NCBI GenBank assembly: GCA_036351435.1
Contig: JAZBPA010000388.1
Location: 1-20,007, forward strand
DNA length: 20,007 bases
Direction: 5' to 3'
From: JAAUQA01 sp036351435
Lineage (GTDB): Bacteria; Pseudomonadota; Gammaproteobacteria; Competibacterales; Competibacteraceae
The notes under the pieces are model-generated. The model searched no databases, was not told where the DNA came from, and worked only from the letters and a program-made list of their open reading frames with translations. Positions 1 through 6,297 of the stretch are shown piece after piece. Within the stretch, counting starts at the first letter, position 1. The number at the start of each line of letters is the position of its first letter. The translations under genes and the position numbers were made by a program.

Positions 1-399
1 GCTTCCGTTTTCCCATTCCACTGACAGCGGCCTTCCCCTTCTGACCACAGGGTCGGCATCTCCGATTGATTGACGAGGCTACTTCTAGGTTCGCTTGCGC
101 TGCGGCCTGCGATTTTGTTTACTGCAAACTCACGACCTCTGATTACTCAAACGCCGCTCGCAGAAACTATAAAGGTGTACGGACAACTCCTTCAACGGGA
201 CTTAAACCCGCAAGATAAACAGCCGGTTACGGCATACGGTCAAGTATCATATTGGCAGTTATTGCGAACGGGCAGGAGTCAGACCACCATAATCTGTTAA
301 AAACTAGAAAATCAATTCAGAAAAAGCCGTTTTCAGCCCTTAAAGTGGTCGTTTTTGTCCTGAAAGGACCAAGGCGAAAGGCAAAAGAAGCTTTAAGCT
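1..399. other. Unassigned left-end stretch without a convincing gene
   Basis: I find no gene here that I can support. An open frame on the plus strand at 70-300 would encode 76 residues, but it starts with a non-ATG codon, lacks a good ribosome binding site and matches no family I know. The sequence has the look of a degraded or untranslated dispersed repeat, but I cannot name a family. At 357-369 there is a small GTCC/GGAC hairpin. From 368 the sequence ACCAAGGCGAAAGGC begins, which recurs at 1361 and is listed as a repeat. The stretch ends at the stop codon of the minus-strand gene at 400. Confidence 0.4.
368..382. repeat. 15-bp dispersed repeat, copy 1
   Basis: ACCAAGGCGAAAGGC is identical to 1361-1375. 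In both places it lies just past the stop codon of a minus-strand accessory gene (DUF2887-like at 400, four-helix bundle at 1401). In both places purine-rich AAG/AAAG text continues from it into the end of the gene. Seen directly; its role is unknown. Confidence 0.6.
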
Positions 400-1269
400 T
401 TAAGGAAGATCGGAATCATCGTTAAACACGGCGGCCAATGTCGGTGCATCCAACACCCGCTCGCCCCAGATCTCCAGCTCCGCTGTCGAGGCCTGGGTGA
501 GTCTTGCCTCTATCTCAGGCGGTAATTCACCGAAACGGCGAACCAACTGACGCCGTAGCAGCGCGGCTTCGCCTTCTTGATGACCTTCTTGATGACCTTC
601 TTGACGGCCTTCCTGACGGCCTTCGGTGAATACCTCCTGATAGAACTTCGTCTGCTTGAGATCGACATCTTTGAATCCGAGCATCTTGCGTAACTCCTCC
701 CGACCCAGTCGGGGCAGTTTGTACACCAGTATCGTTTCGATGAACTCCAGCCAGTCCGGTTCGTCCAACCCGGCCGGTCGCGGCCGCTCCAGCAGTTTTC
801 GGGCGTGATTCAGCGCCCGGTCTTCCGGGCAGATGATCAACTGGACCAGCAACGCGGCCGCAGTGACGTCCCGCCGATTGCGCCAGTCTTCCAGATAGAC
901 TCGGCTGAGTTCGGGCAGTTGCAGCAGGGAGCGAACCGCCGGTGGAGGACCGCTCTCGGTGCCGCGATCCGGATGGACCACAACCGCATGCCAAACCCGA
1001 ACCTCCGGATGCTGGCGCAGATACAGCAGAATTTCGCTGAAGAAGCGTATGTAGAACCCGGCATCCGGCTGAAACTGAACTTCGATGAACAGGTGCGGGC
1101 GGTCATCGTCGCCATCCGGCGCCATCACGCCGTCGAGCCGAAATGCGGTCTGCTTGATTTCCTCGGAGCGGAACCGGTAACCGGTCGGGGAAATCTCCAG
1201 TTCGGCCAGCTCCAGCACTAGCGCCGGCTCGCGTTGGAACAACCGATAGAACAGGCTGTCGGTTTTCAT
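400..1269 (-). CDS. DUF2887/Rpn-like PD-(D/E)XK family protein
   Basis: A 289-residue protein resembling the DUF2887 family, which is related to the recombination-promoting Rpn nucleases. The opening MKTDSLFYRLFQREP and the core with D46 and the strand FIEVQF (E63-V-Q65) fit the family. The final catalytic position is Gln rather than Lys, a known variant in this clan. Residues about 215-232 are a run of Gln-Glu-Gly-containing units encoded by 12-bp DNA repeats, followed by a C-terminal helical segment that resembles DUF4351. The ATG at 1269 is preceded by GGAGG at good spacing. In the known Rpn proteins this fold cuts DNA and raises recombination; activity here is inferred only. The gene stands alone, with the four-helix-bundle gene upstream on the same strand. 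Confidence 0.8.
   Translation of the reverse strand: MKTDSLFYRLFQREPALVLELAELEISPTGYRFRSEEIKQTAFRLDGVMAPDGDDDRPHLFIEVQFQPDAGFYIRFFSEILLYLRQHPEVRVWHAVVVHPDRGTESGPPPAVRSLLQLPELSRVYLEDWRNRRDVTAAALLVQLIICPEDRALNHARKLLERPRPAGLDEPDWLEFIETILVYKLPRLGREELRKMLGFKDVDLKQTKFYQEVFTEGRQEGRQEGHQEGHQEGEAALLRRQLVRRFGELPPEIEARLTQASTAELEIWGERVLDAPTLAAVFNDDSDLP
573..620. repeat. Four 12-bp tandem repeats inside the DUF2887-like gene
   Basis: The unit CTTCTTGATGAC occurs twice exactly, then as CTTCTTGACGGC and CTTCCTGACGGC, giving 48 bp in all. Read on the minus strand it encodes repeated (R/H)QEG units. Because the unit is a multiple of three, gain or loss of copies would change linker length without breaking the frame. 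Confidence 0.85.
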
Positions 1270-1335
1270 CGCAACCTCCGAGACCTGCGCACCCCATCAG
1301 CCATGATTATACGGCTTTTCACTTAAAATTAGGAG

Positions 1336-1359
1336 CAAAAAGGGGACAGATTTATTTTT
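1336..1359. repeat. 24-bp dispersed repeat, copy 1
   Basis: The 24 bases starting CAAAAAGGGGACAG and ending in TTATTTTT are identical to 2080-2103 and lie in the same orientation. Here the repeat runs straight into the 15-bp ACCAAGGCGAAAGGC repeat at 1361. The sequence resembles the GGGGACAGATTTATTTT text I recall as common between genes of several environmental Gammaproteobacteria, sometimes near REP-associated transposases; that link is from memory. No transposase is present in the window. Confidence 0.75.
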
Positions 1360-1360
1360 A

Positions 1361-1375
1361 ACCAAGGCGAAAGGC
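1361..1375. repeat. 15-bp dispersed repeat, copy 2
   Basis: Identical to 368-382 and directly abutting the 24-bp repeat, so the two form one composite block between the DUF2887-like gene and the four-helix-bundle gene. Purine-rich text (AAGGCCAAAGGCTAAAG) continues to the four-helix-bundle stop codon. Confidence 0.6.
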
Positions 1376-1400
1376 CAAAGGCTAAAGAAAGATTGAAGAT

Positions 1401-1763
1401 TCATGAATTGTTTTCGCTGAGGTGTTGGCGTTTGGTTTTAATCAAACCGGATAGCATGGAGGAAATCTCAATGCTGTCCTTAACCCACTGCTGACCTTGC
1501 TGCCTATCGATATAGCCGATGTCCATGCCGATGTAGATTTGGGTCCGTAGCTCACCACATGATCCTTTGGCATAGGAGAGAAAGTTAACGCATTCGCGGA
1601 TGGATTCGCGCTCGAAACCCTCTGCAACGTTACTGGGAACCGATAATCCGGCACGGCCTAGCTGATCCCGAAAGCCATAATCCTTCAGCTGTTGGATGCC
1701 CTTGTAGATATCAGCGCTCAATCGCGCCGGGCGTTTCCATACTTCCAGGTCCTCGAACTTCAC
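1401..1763 (-). CDS. Four-helix-bundle protein (23S rRNA intervening-sequence family)
   Basis: A 120-residue protein of the family known from open frames inside 23S rRNA intervening sequences (TIGR02436-type) and related to the Avd accessory protein of diversity-generating retroelements. The signature is clear: FEDLEVWKRP near the start, then FRDQLGRAGLSVPSNVAEGF with the conserved AEGFER turn at about residues 45-52. Length is typical. The start is GTG at 1763, and it overlaps the stop codon of the truncated toxin frame as GTGA. It is not in an rRNA gene here, and no reverse transcriptase is visible. The known members form pentameric helical bundles that bind nucleic acid; the role of stand-alone copies is not established. 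The ends of the gene coincide with repeat text (1336-1375) and with the break in the toxin, which suggests it arrived as a mobile cassette. Confidence 0.85.
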   Translation of the reverse strand: MKFEDLEVWKRPARLSADIYKGIQQLKDYGFRDQLGRAGLSVPSNVAEGFERESIRECVNFLSYAKGSCGELRTQIYIGMDIGYIDRQQGQQWVKDSIEISSMLSGLIKTKRQHLSENNS

Positions 1764-1888
1764 AACAACCCTCGTCCTTTTGCCCTGAAAAGCGTTGCGT
1801 GGGGTTGCGCGGCCATCCAGGCCAAGACGGCCTCATCAGGCGATGGTTTGAGGCACTCGGAGAGTACGTTGGTGTCGAGGACAATCAC
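1760..1888 (-). pseudogene. Truncated FitB/VapC-type PIN-domain toxin
   Basis: The frame from GTG at 1888 reads VIVLDTNVLSECLKP and continues to AWMAAQPHATLF, the classic first strand and helices of a FitB/VapC-type PIN-domain ribonuclease including the first catalytic Asp (LDTN). Homology stops after about 34 residues. The frame then runs eight unrelated residues to a TGA at 1762-1760 that overlaps the GTG start of the four-helix-bundle gene. A full toxin has about 135-145 residues with further acidic residues, so this cannot be active. Its GTG overlaps the antitoxin stop (GTGA), the usual arrangement for such pairs. I am confident of the family and of the truncation. Confidence 0.8.
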
Positions 1889-2082
1889 TCTTCCAAGCCC
1901 GGCACGCTACGAATGGCCTCGCGCGGCGGGATGTTAAGTTCGACACCGTCCGGTGGCTCGACGCGCGCACGAATGGCTTCGATGAGTGATCGTCCATCAT
2001 GGTCATCTCTTGCGAGTGCAACGCGCAAGATATCGCGCGCTTCGTCTTCCATCGAACGCCCGTGGACCAAAAAGGGGACCAA
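1885..2082 (-). pseudogene. 5'-truncated FitA-like antitoxin
   Basis: The frame retains HGRSMEDEARDILRVALA and ends in IPPREAIRSVPGLEE, which match the second half of FitA-like ribbon-helix-helix antitoxins. The expected start of such proteins, a DNA-contacting strand plus first helix of roughly 24 residues, is missing. In its place, just upstream of the His-Gly-Arg-Ser, lies the tandem GACCAAAAAGGG repeat, read as filler residues VPFLV from a TTG codon. The loss should remove DNA binding and most of the dimer interface. Its stop codon overlaps the toxin start, so the two were once a coupled operon. Confidence 0.75.
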
Positions 2083-2088
2083 AAAGGG
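2065..2088. repeat. Two 12-bp tandem copies of GACCAAAAAGGG
   Basis: Positions 2065-2076 and 2077-2088 are identical. The second copy runs into the 24-bp dispersed repeat, so the left part of that repeat is locally duplicated. The array begins at the exact point where the antitoxin homology ends. Confidence 0.8.
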
Positions 2089-2103
2089 GACAGATTTATT
2101 TTT
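2080..2103. repeat. 24-bp dispersed repeat, copy 2
   Basis: Identical to 1336-1359 and in the same orientation. Together the two copies bracket a 720-bp block that holds the four-helix-bundle gene and both toxin-antitoxin remnants. Confidence 0.75.
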
Positions 2104-2145
2104 GGCTCTATATCAATGCCAACACCCGACTTGGGGTGAGGGCAG

Positions 2146-2796
2146 TCACCACCGTTTAGGTACAAATCCCGCCGAGTTCTTGACTTCCATTAGTTGGTCG
2201 CCCACCCCTAATACCAGCAGGCCCTGCCGTTCCGCGAAAGTCAACACACTCGGGTCGATGTACAGGCTGGACAGAATCCCCACGATCGGCGTGGCCGCGT
2301 GTTCGGGAAAAAATACCCGGAACGCTGCCACTTCCTGGGCAAAGCCATCCACATCAGCGCTGCGCAATGTGCTCTTGGTGCTGTTCAGGCAGACAGTGTC
2401 GGCGGTGAAGGCCAAAGCATCGAATTCCCGCACCCGGCCATCGGCCAATTTCCGCTTGCGGCGGTCGGCCATGTCCACCACGTCCTGACCTAACACCTCG
2501 CGCACGATGCGGGGAAGGCTGGGGGCCACCAGATCTTCCACCAAAGTGCCCATCTTGTTGGCCAGCTCACCCCAGCGTTTGTTCATTTCCCGGTTGTTGC
2601 TTCGGCTTTCCTCCTTGAAGTCTTTCATCTCCCCCTTGAAGTCGGCCATCTCGTCCTTGAAGTCTTTCATCTCGTTTTTGAAGTCAGCCATTCCCTTGGT
2701 TAATTTCTGTAGCTCTATTTCAGTATTGAATTGGGCATAGACCAACCTCATCAGCGCCTCTTCCAGCGCACTGACCCGTTCAACAATTTCAGTCAT
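2146..2796 (-). CDS. Coiled-coil, PD-(D/E)XK-like nuclease-fold protein (paralogue A)
   Basis: A 216-residue protein with two parts. Residues 1-75 are charged and helical, with four consecutive seven-residue units of the DFKxEMK type at residues 38-65, encoded by 21-bp repeats. The C-terminal part carries RWGELANKMGTLVEDLVAP and then VREFDALAFTADTVCLNSTK, which looks like the core of a PD-(D/E)XK nuclease fold: E87, D126 and K141. The position that should hold the catalytic Glu two residues before the Lys is Ser139, so cleavage activity is doubtful. The ATG at 2796 follows GAGG at suitable spacing. A close paralogue lies at 3339. Such coil-plus-nuclease-fold proteins are abundant in filamentous and environmental bacteria; their function is unknown. 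Confidence 0.8.
   Translation of the reverse strand: MTEIVERVSALEEALMRLVYAQFNTEIELQKLTKGMADFKNEMKDFKDEMADFKGEMKDFKEESRSNNREMNKRWGELANKMGTLVEDLVAPSLPRIVREVLGQDVVDMADRRKRKLADGRVREFDALAFTADTVCLNSTKSTLRSADVDGFAQEVAAFRVFFPEHAATPIVGILSSLYIDPSVLTFAERQGLLVLGVGDQLMEVKNSAGFVPKRW
2602..2685. repeat. 21-bp tandem repeats encoding coiled-coil heptads
   Basis: Four 21-bp units on the minus strand encode DFKNEMK, DFKDEMA, DFKGEMK and DFKEESR. The paralogue at 3339 has only two equivalent units (AFKDEMK, DFKDENR), so copy number has changed between the two genes in whole heptads. Confidence 0.85.
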
Positions 2797-2821
2797 GTCG
2801 GATTCCTCGGTCGGACTTTCT

Positions 2822-2989
2822 TTAATGGCGGCGGATCATCCGAAGAGAGTTAAGGAGACCGTACCCACAGGTCGTCAAATACATCTCAATATTCGGGTAG
2901 GTCTGGCCCGGTGCGCTCTCAATAGCCTCCCCTACATAGCGTTCGGCGTTGTAGCAGGGGGTTATGATGGAAATCAGCGGGTTTTTCAT
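2822..2989 (-). pseudogene. 5' stub of a family 2 glycosyltransferase
   Basis: From ATG at 2989 the frame reads MKNPLISIITPCYNAERY and continues through VGEAIES to QTYPNIE, the first strand-helix-strand of a GT-A fold family 2 glycosyltransferase. After QTYPNIE the expected VDDGSTD motif is absent, and the frame runs about 20 unrelated residues to a stop. A working enzyme would have more than 230 residues. The stub suggests the polysaccharide cluster once extended to the left of gmd and has been eroded. The original frame could begin further upstream, but ATG-Lys-Asn-Pro-Leu is a normal start for the family. Confidence 0.65.
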
Positions 2990-3097
2990 AGGATAGTCAG
3001 ACACCAACAACAGGCAAGTTACTTGCGAATGATCTGAGCAGTCGTTAGGAAAAGGCGCTGCAAGCTCAATACACAACGTCTTCCAAGTGGCTGGCCG

Positions 3098-3319
3098 TCA
3101 GCACCCGCTCAAACTATTCAAGCAACGCATATTGGGTAGATTGAGCCGCGCGACGATATTATGGCTGTCGAGATAATCCTCAAACCACAGGTTCGATAGC
3201 TCACAGGCCAGATAGCGGAAACTCAGGTACACATGATGATCGCCGCCCAAGCGCAGCTCCCGACGCGCCGATCCACCACGCAGAAAAATGACCACTAAAT
3301 TTTCTAAAGTCACCGGCAT
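3098..3319 (-). pseudogene. Internal fragment of an Rpn-like (PD-(D/E)XK) protein
   Basis: The 73-residue frame contains LVVIFLRGGSARRELRLGG followed by LSFRYLACELSNLWFEDYLDS and HNIVARLNLPNM. This resembles the middle of Rpn/DUF4351-type proteins: the strand after the nuclease core, then the helical region with a conserved short acidic motif and N-x-V-A. Both the nuclease core before it and the C-terminal part after it are missing, so it is most likely a remnant. The family assignment rests on pattern memory and is moderately secure. Confidence 0.5.
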
Positions 3320-3338
3320 CTTCCTTTTCGGCTATCGC

Positions 3339-3959
3339 CTAAAGCTTTTTCGGAATAAATCCCGGCGAATTCATGACTTGCATCACCTGATCCCCTGCAC
3401 CTAAAACGAGCAACCCTTGCCGTTCGGCATAGTTTAGGACGCCGGCATCGACAGACAGGCTGGCTAGGATACCGACGATAGGGTAGCTTGCATATTCTGG
3501 AAAAAACTCCCGAAAAGCCTGGACCTCGTCGGCAAAGTGGTCCACGTCGGCGCTGCGCAGGGTGCTTTTGGTGCTGGTGAGGCAGACCGTATCGGCGGTG
3601 ACGGATAGGGCATCGAACTCCCGAACCCGGCCATCGGCTAATTTGGGTCGGTACCGCACGGTGAGATGAAGCACGTCCTGATCCAACAAGTTTTTAACAA
3701 TCCGGGGCAAGCTGGGGGCGACCAGATCTTCTACCAGGGTTCCCATATTATTAGCCAGTTCGCCCCAGCGTCGGTTCATCTCCCGATTCATTCGGCGGTT
3801 TTCGTCTTTGAAGTCCTTCATTTCGTCCTTAAAAGCCCGCAACTCGGTCTCGGTACGCATCTGGGAATTGTAGAGTTTATTGAATTCAATACCGACACTG
3901 GTCACAAACTGCTGCAACACCTCTTCAAGTCGATCAACCCGTTCTTCAATCTCGGCCAC
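3339..3959 (-). CDS. Coiled-coil, PD-(D/E)XK-like nuclease-fold protein (paralogue B)
   Basis: Paralogue of the gene at 2146, nearly colinear and strongly similar from RWGELAN to the C-terminal GFIPKKL. It has a shorter coiled coil with two seven-residue units instead of four. The core reads VREFDALSVTADTVCLTSTK; again the expected ExK is S-T-K. I choose GTG at 3959 (giving MAEIEERVDRLEE) because GAGG lies nine bases ahead of it; the GTG at 3965 would leave only three bases. This gives about 206 residues. The shared S-T-K argues that the substitution is a feature of this subfamily, not random decay. Function is unknown; a DNA-binding or nuclease-related role is only suggested by the fold. Confidence 0.78.
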   Translation of the reverse strand: MAEIEERVDRLEEVLQQFVTSVGIEFNKLYNSQMRTETELRAFKDEMKDFKDENRRMNREMNRRWGELANNMGTLVEDLVAPSLPRIVKNLLDQDVLHLTVRYRPKLADGRVREFDALSVTADTVCLTSTKSTLRSADVDHFADEVQAFREFFPEYASYPIVGILASLSVDAGVLNYAERQGLLVLGAGDQVMQVMNSPGFIPKKL

Positions 3960-4049
3960 TAACACTTACCTCAACGCTTGGTTAACTGGGTCATGGTAAA
4001 CGGGGTAGGTTCTCCCATTGCCCGATATCTTCCGTTATGACCTCCAGCT

Positions 4050-4064
4050 GATAGCGTAGCTATC
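4050..4064 (-). terminator. Possible weak terminator after gmd
   Basis: GATAGC-GTA-GCTATC forms a six-pair stem with a three-base loop, 25 bases past the gmd stop codon. No U-tract follows on the minus strand, so it may be only an mRNA 3'-end hairpin. Confidence 0.25.
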
Positions 4065-4088
4065 CCGCTCTTCTTCGTTGAGACAACG

Positions 4089-5222
4089 TTATTCCTTCGA
4101 CGTGTTGACATCGTACCCACTCTTGATAAGCAATCGGTGTTTGCGCGCTACTTCGAGATCGGAGCTGATCATCTCAACAATCATCTCATCGACCGTCGTC
4201 CGTGGCTCCCAGCCCAACACAGTTCTGGCCTGGCTGGGGTCGCCTAACAGCGTCTCGACCTCGGCGGGTCGATAGTAGCGCGGGTCCACGGCAACAATGG
4301 TGTCGCCTACCGCCACAGTGATATCGTCAACTGCCTTGCCGGTGTTGATAGAATCCACAATCCCCACTTCGTCAGTGCCGCTGCTTTCGAAGCGCAAAGT
4401 GAGCCCGAGTGCCTCCGCTGATTTCACAATAAACTCCCGCACGGAGATCTGCTGCCCGGTGGCAATCACGAAATCACGTGGCTCTTCCTGCTGGAGCATC
4501 AGCCACTGCATTTCGACATAGTCTTTGGCATGACCCCAGTCCCGCTTAGCATCCAGGTTACCCATGTACAGACACTCTTCCAGGCCCTGACTGATATTCG
4601 CCAAGCCGCGGGTAATCTTGCGGCTGACAAAGGTTTCGCCACGGCGTGGACTCTCGTGGTTAAACAGGATGCCGTTGCAGGCATACATGCCGTAACTCTC
4701 ACGATAGTTGACGGTGATCCAGAAGCCATAGAGCTTGGCCACGCCGTAAGGGCTGCGGGGATAAAACGGCGTCGTTTCCGTTTGGGGGGTTTCCTGTACC
4801 AGGCCGTAGAGTTCCGAGGTACTGGCCTGGTAAATGCGGGTCTTCTCGGTGAGCCCCAACAACCGCACCGCCTCCAGCACCCGCAGGGTGCCAATGGCAT
4901 CCACATCAGCGGTATACTCGGGCTCCTCGAAGCTTACGGCCACATGGCTCTGGGCTCCCAGATTGTAGATCTCGTCCGGCTGTACTTGTTGGATGATACG
5001 GGTGATGTTGCTGGTGTCGGTCAGGTCCCCGTAGTGCAAGAAGAAGCGCTGGCTGACCGTGTGCGGGTCCTGGTAGATGTGATCAATACGTTCCGTGTTG
5101 AATAACGAGGCGCGGCGCTTGATGCCGTGCACCTGGTAACCCTTCTCCAATAAGAATTCGGCGAGGTAAGATCCGTCTTGGCCCGTAATGCCGGTAATGA
5201 GGGCGACTTTCTGTTCGGCCAT
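4089..5222 (-). CDS. gmd: GDP-mannose 4,6-dehydratase
   Basis: Converts GDP-D-mannose to GDP-4-keto-6-deoxy-D-mannose, the first step to GDP-L-fucose and related 6-deoxysugars, in the cytoplasm with bound NADP. An extended short-chain dehydrogenase of 377 residues, the usual length. It has the nucleotide-binding GITGQDGSYLAE near the N-terminus, the family motif GIKRRASLFNTERIDH, and the catalytic Tyr and Lys in SPYGVAKLYG. The ATG at 5222 is preferred over a TTG six codons upstream. It is the last gene of the minus-strand run, 28 bp after fcl, so both steps are probably cotranslated from one mRNA. Assignment is very secure. Confidence 0.97.
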   Translation of the reverse strand: MAEQKVALITGITGQDGSYLAEFLLEKGYQVHGIKRRASLFNTERIDHIYQDPHTVSQRFFLHYGDLTDTSNITRIIQQVQPDEIYNLGAQSHVAVSFEEPEYTADVDAIGTLRVLEAVRLLGLTEKTRIYQASTSELYGLVQETPQTETTPFYPRSPYGVAKLYGFWITVNYRESYGMYACNGILFNHESPRRGETFVSRKITRGLANISQGLEECLYMGNLDAKRDWGHAKDYVEMQWLMLQQEEPRDFVIATGQQISVREFIVKSAEALGLTLRFESSGTDEVGIVDSINTGKAVDDITVAVGDTIVAVDPRYYRPAEVETLLGDPSQARTVLGWEPRTTVDEMIVEMISSDLEVARKHRLLIKSGYDVNTSKE

Positions 5223-5250
5223 GTTTGTTCTCTTTCCCAAGAGTCCCGGA

Positions 5251-6213
5251 CTAACCCCTAGCCTGGCCGATATGTTCCCGATACCACTGGTAGGTATTTT
5301 CGAGACCGGACCTCAGATCGTGCGCCGGTTGCCAGCCGAGGCTGTTCAGCTTTGAACTATCCATCAGTTTGCGCGGGGCACCATCGGGCTTGGTGGTATC
5401 CCATTCGATGTCGCCGCTAAACCCGGTCACTTCCGCTATGGTCTCAACGAGTGCTTTGATTGAGCAATCCGTGCCGGTGCCCACATTGATGTGACTGAGG
5501 CGCGGTTCGGTCACTTGTTCATACTCAGCTCGTGGCAAATTCATCACGTGTACGCTGGCTGCAGCCATATCGTCGACATGCAAAAACTCGCGTAAGGCGC
5601 TGCCGGTGCCCCAGTTGGTCACGCGGGGGGCGTTGCTCAGCACGGCTTCGTGAAACCGGCGCAGCAGTGCGGGAATCACATGGCTGTTCTCGGGGTGAAA
5701 GTTATCCCCAGGGCCGTACAGGTTGGTGGGCATCACGCTGCGGTAGTCCGTGCCGTGCTGGCGGTTGTAGCTCTCGCATAGCTTGATGCCGGCGATCTTG
5801 GCTATCGCGTAGGGCTCGTTGGTAGGCTCCAGCGCGCCGGTGAGCAACGCCTCTTCCTTCATGGGCTGCTCGGCTAAGCGCGGATAGATACAGGAGGACC
5901 CTAGGAACAACAGCTTATTCACCCCGTGTGCGTAAGCCTGGTGAATGACGTTGCATTCGAGTATCAGGTTCTCGTAGATGAAGTCGGCGGGGTAAGTGTC
6001 GTTGGCCTGAATGCCGCCCACTCTGGCAGCGCACAGGTAGACCTCATCAATCGCCTGGCACGCGAAAAAGTCAGCGACGGCTTGCTGATTGCCAAGATCC
6101 AGCTCGGACCGACTGGCGGTGACAAGTTCATTATCCGATTCGCTCACAAGTTGGCGCATGATAGCGGATCCGACCATACCGTTATGGCCGGCAACAAAGA
6201 TCCGTTTCGTCAT
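5251..6213 (-). CDS. fcl: GDP-L-fucose synthase
   Basis: Carries out the 3,5-epimerisation and NADPH-dependent 4-reduction of the Gmd product to give GDP-L-fucose. From ATG at 6213 it has 320 residues, the normal length. It begins with the dinucleotide-binding motif GHNGMVGSAI and contains GSSCIYPRLAEQPMKE and the catalytic EPYAIAKIAG (Tyr and Lys). The region NLYGPGDNFHPENSHVIPAL is characteristic of this enzyme. It lies between the UDP-xylose synthase gene and gmd on the same strand, 28 bp ahead of gmd. The pairing with gmd makes L-fucose, or a derivative, a predicted component of the surface glycan. Confidence 0.97.
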   Translation of the reverse strand: MTKRIFVAGHNGMVGSAIMRQLVSESDNELVTASRSELDLGNQQAVADFFACQAIDEVYLCAARVGGIQANDTYPADFIYENLILECNVIHQAYAHGVNKLLFLGSSCIYPRLAEQPMKEEALLTGALEPTNEPYAIAKIAGIKLCESYNRQHGTDYRSVMPTNLYGPGDNFHPENSHVIPALLRRFHEAVLSNAPRVTNWGTGSALREFLHVDDMAAASVHVMNLPRAEYEQVTEPRLSHINVGTGTDCSIKALVETIAEVTGFSGDIEWDTTKPDGAPRKLMDSSKLNSLGWQPAHDLRSGLENTYQWYREHIGQARG

Positions 6214-6297
6214 GAGGTCACCAAAGGATGGGGTTCGGTCTCTCATTGCCCCCCATCTTGCTTTCCACCGCCGCTGTGGCCTGCATTCTTGAGTGGT

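Larger units (their letters stand above)
2797..3338. other. Decayed interval between the two coiled-coil paralogues
   Basis: The 540 bp between paralogue A and paralogue B hold no intact gene. Two recognisable minus-strand remnants lie in it: the glycosyltransferase stub and the Rpn-like fragment. Between these, at about 2990-3097, I see no recognisable protein. The patchwork of unrelated ends points to repeated deletion or recombination. Confidence 0.6.

Noticed and set aside
573..620. CRISPR array
   Set aside because: The repeats are 12 bp, contiguous, without spacers, and in frame within a gene.
805..1221. 138-codon plus-strand frame
   Set aside because: Shadow of the DUF2887-like gene on the other strand; no family resemblance and no ribosome binding site.
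1401..2103. Diversity-generating retroelement, suggested by the Avd-like four-helix-bundle gene
   Set aside because: No reverse transcriptase, template repeat or variable repeat is visible; the gene matches the stand-alone 23S intervening-sequence family.
4530..5105. 191-codon plus-strand frame inside gmd
   Set aside because: Antisense shadow; gmd on the minus strand is full length and fully conserved in motif content.
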